A stretch of DNA of 33,207 bases from a virus, in IMG/VR virus record IMGVR_UViG_3300014720_000104, positions 1 to 33,207 of that record; one strand, given 5' to 3'. How positions within the stretch are numbered: position 1 is the stretch's first letter; each line of letters opens with the position of its first letter. Below, in pieces: positions 32,251 through 33,207 of the stretch. Under the pieces are notes generated by a model. It searched no databases, had not been told where the DNA came from, and worked only from the letters and a program-made list of their open reading frames with translations. The position numbers and the translations under genes are program-made.

Positions 32251-33207
32251 ATGACCAAGCAATTGTACGAAGAGGCGTTAGCCGACGTAAAGAAGTTGAA
32301 GGAAGTTGCTGAAGACAACGCGAAGCGTGCTCTTCTTGAAGCCGTCACACCTCGCATCCGCGACCTCATCGAGAATCAGCTCCTTGGTGAGATGGGCGTC
32401 GGCGAGCTTGAGGCTGAGCCGGATCATTTGCTGATGGATGAACTTCCTACGGCTGTTCCTGCTGCAGGTGATTCCGATGCAGCGGCTGCCGCCATTTCGA
32501 TGCCTGATGAGGAAGGCAAGGTCACCCTCGACCTCGATGCTCTCAAGGTGTTAGGTACAGATGAGTACGAATTGAGCCTAGAGTCTGCAAAGAGCTTGGG
32601 AATGCTGCTCTCGACAACCAAATTTCGTGACACAGTTGTTGAATCCAAACTCGCAAACATCAAGCGCAGCGTCGAGTTAATTGGATCTGCCGGCCGCCTC
32701 GTGAAAGAGTCCAAGGGTTATTTGGACACTCTTTCTTCACTCATTTCAGAAGTGGAGAATACGTATTCGTACTTGCAGTCAGAGATGCAGGATTCTAAGA
32801 ACAAAGACTCGTATGAATCTGTCCTCGAGTCTCACTATACAACCCTCAACAAGCTCATGGAGCAGAAGATGATGAAGAAGAAGACGCTTTCAGAAGCAGA
32901 CGTAACACTCAAGCTCACCGGCATGCCTGATGAGTTGGACCTCGATTCAATCGGAGTTGACCTCATCACTGGTGAGGAAGGCGATGAAGGCGGCGAAGAA
33001 GAGGGCGGCGACGACCTCGGCGGCGAAGAAGAGGGCGGCGACGACCTCGGCGGCGAAGAAGAGGGTGGAGATGAAGGTGAAGAGTCCGAAGAGGGTGGAG
33101 ACGATGAGCTCGACCTCGGCGGCGATGAAGATTCAGATGAAGGTTCGGAGGATAAGATGGAATCACGTAGACTTGGAGACAACATTGTTGTCGAGATCGA
33201 CGAAGGA
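32251..33207 (+). CDS. Acidic scaffold-like prohead core protein, 3' end outside window
   Basis: 319 codons are visible and the frame runs off the right edge. The product is helical and acidic: an N-terminal helix (QLYEEALADVKKLKEVAEDN), an Ala-rich linker, a central region with coiled-coil potential (about 110-215, including KLANIKRSVELIGSAGRLVK and MEQKMMKKK), then a Gly/Glu/Asp repeat tract (about 245-300) and a more ordered end (SRRLGDNIVVEID). T4 places the scaffold gp22 after protease gp21, and both composition and position match here. Fusion to further domains beyond the window cannot be excluded. There is only a weak AAGAAAG ribosome-binding site before the ATG. Confidence 0.78.
   Translation, partial: MTKQLYEEALADVKKLKEVAEDNAKRALLEAVTPRIRDLIENQLLGEMGVGELEAEPDHLLMDELPTAVPAAGDSDAAAAAISMPDEEGKVTLDLDALKVLGTDEYELSLESAKSLGMLLSTTKFRDTVVESKLANIKRSVELIGSAGRLVKESKGYLDTLSSLISEVENTYSYLQSEMQDSKNKDSYESVLESHYTTLNKLMEQKMMKKKTLSEADVTLKLTGMPDELDLDSIGVDLITGEEGDEGGEEEGGDDLGGEEEGGDDLGGEEEGGDEGEESEEGGDDELDLGGDEDSDEGSEDKMESRRLGDNIVVEIDEG
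32991..33065 (+). repeat. 30-base tandem repeat encoding acidic decapeptides
   Basis: Two perfect 30-base copies (32991-33020 and 33021-33050) and a perfect 15-base third part (33051-33065), in frame. Each codes for the ten residues GGEEEGGDDL, written from any phase. Degenerate copies follow to about 33125. Perfect nucleotide identity points to recent slippage or unequal recombination. Confidence 0.9.

Noticed and set aside
32941-33125. CRISPR array or recombination repeat
   Set aside because: Repeats are directly abutting, in frame and without spacers; they are coding repeats.
32835-33185. Ser/Pro-rich minus-strand frames
   Set aside because: Complement of the acidic tandem repeat of the scaffold candidate; low-complexity artefact.

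Overview
This window is a stretch of a large T4-like tailed phage genome (myovirus lineage of Caudoviricetes). The evidence is a T4-type packaging and prohead set in near-T4 order: large terminase (gp17-like), portal (gp20-like), prohead protease (gp21-like) and an acidic scaffold-like protein. A phage primase, an SbcD/SbcC (gp47/gp46) recombination nuclease, PhoH and a block of very large virion proteins accompany them. All credible genes are on the + strand and packed tightly, with intergenic gaps under 70 bases and several stop/start overlaps. No tRNA, rRNA, CRISPR array or insertion sequence was seen. The host cannot be read from the sequence; a marine origin is only a guess from the gene types.

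Layout. 2-748: 3' part of PhoH. 793-15353: six or seven large virion structural genes (494, 875, 1275, 618, 250, 432 and 842 aa). Two pairs share modules: an N-terminal ILDA-LT-GR module (494 and 250 aa) and a C-terminal module (432 and 842 aa). Fibronectin-III-like and LamG-like folds also appear. 15383-18460: a homing endonuclease, a small related nuclease, a patatin-like phospholipase, a RuvC-like resolvase and a small protein with a recurring leader. 18511-23852: DNA primase, a second homing endonuclease, a single-chain SbcD-SbcC fusion and a zinc-ribbon protein. 23874-33207: an unknown protein, terminase, leader protein, intein-bearing portal, helical unknown, prohead protease, two leader proteins, a Gly/Pro-rich protein and the start of an acidic repeat-bearing scaffold candidate cut by the window end.

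How it fits together. The terminase-to-scaffold block builds and fills the prohead. PhoH, RuvC, primase and SbcDC belong to nucleic-acid metabolism. The 793-15353 block probably makes tail, baseplate or fibre parts. Three mobile nucleases (two NUMOD3/PD-(D/E)XK homing endonucleases and an HNH intein) sit in or beside conserved genes, and sharp changes in base composition surround them.

Most interesting signal. Four small proteins spread over the window (18119, 25942, 30926, 31401) start with the same amphipathic leader, MKLT-x3-L-x2-hh-x-E-E-V or close to it. In three of them Glu22 is followed by Gly or Ser in an (L/V)-x-E context like the T4 prohead-protease cleavage site. This could be a capsid-targeting leader marking a set of co-packaged internal proteins. 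The patatin-like phospholipase is the other unusual cargo.
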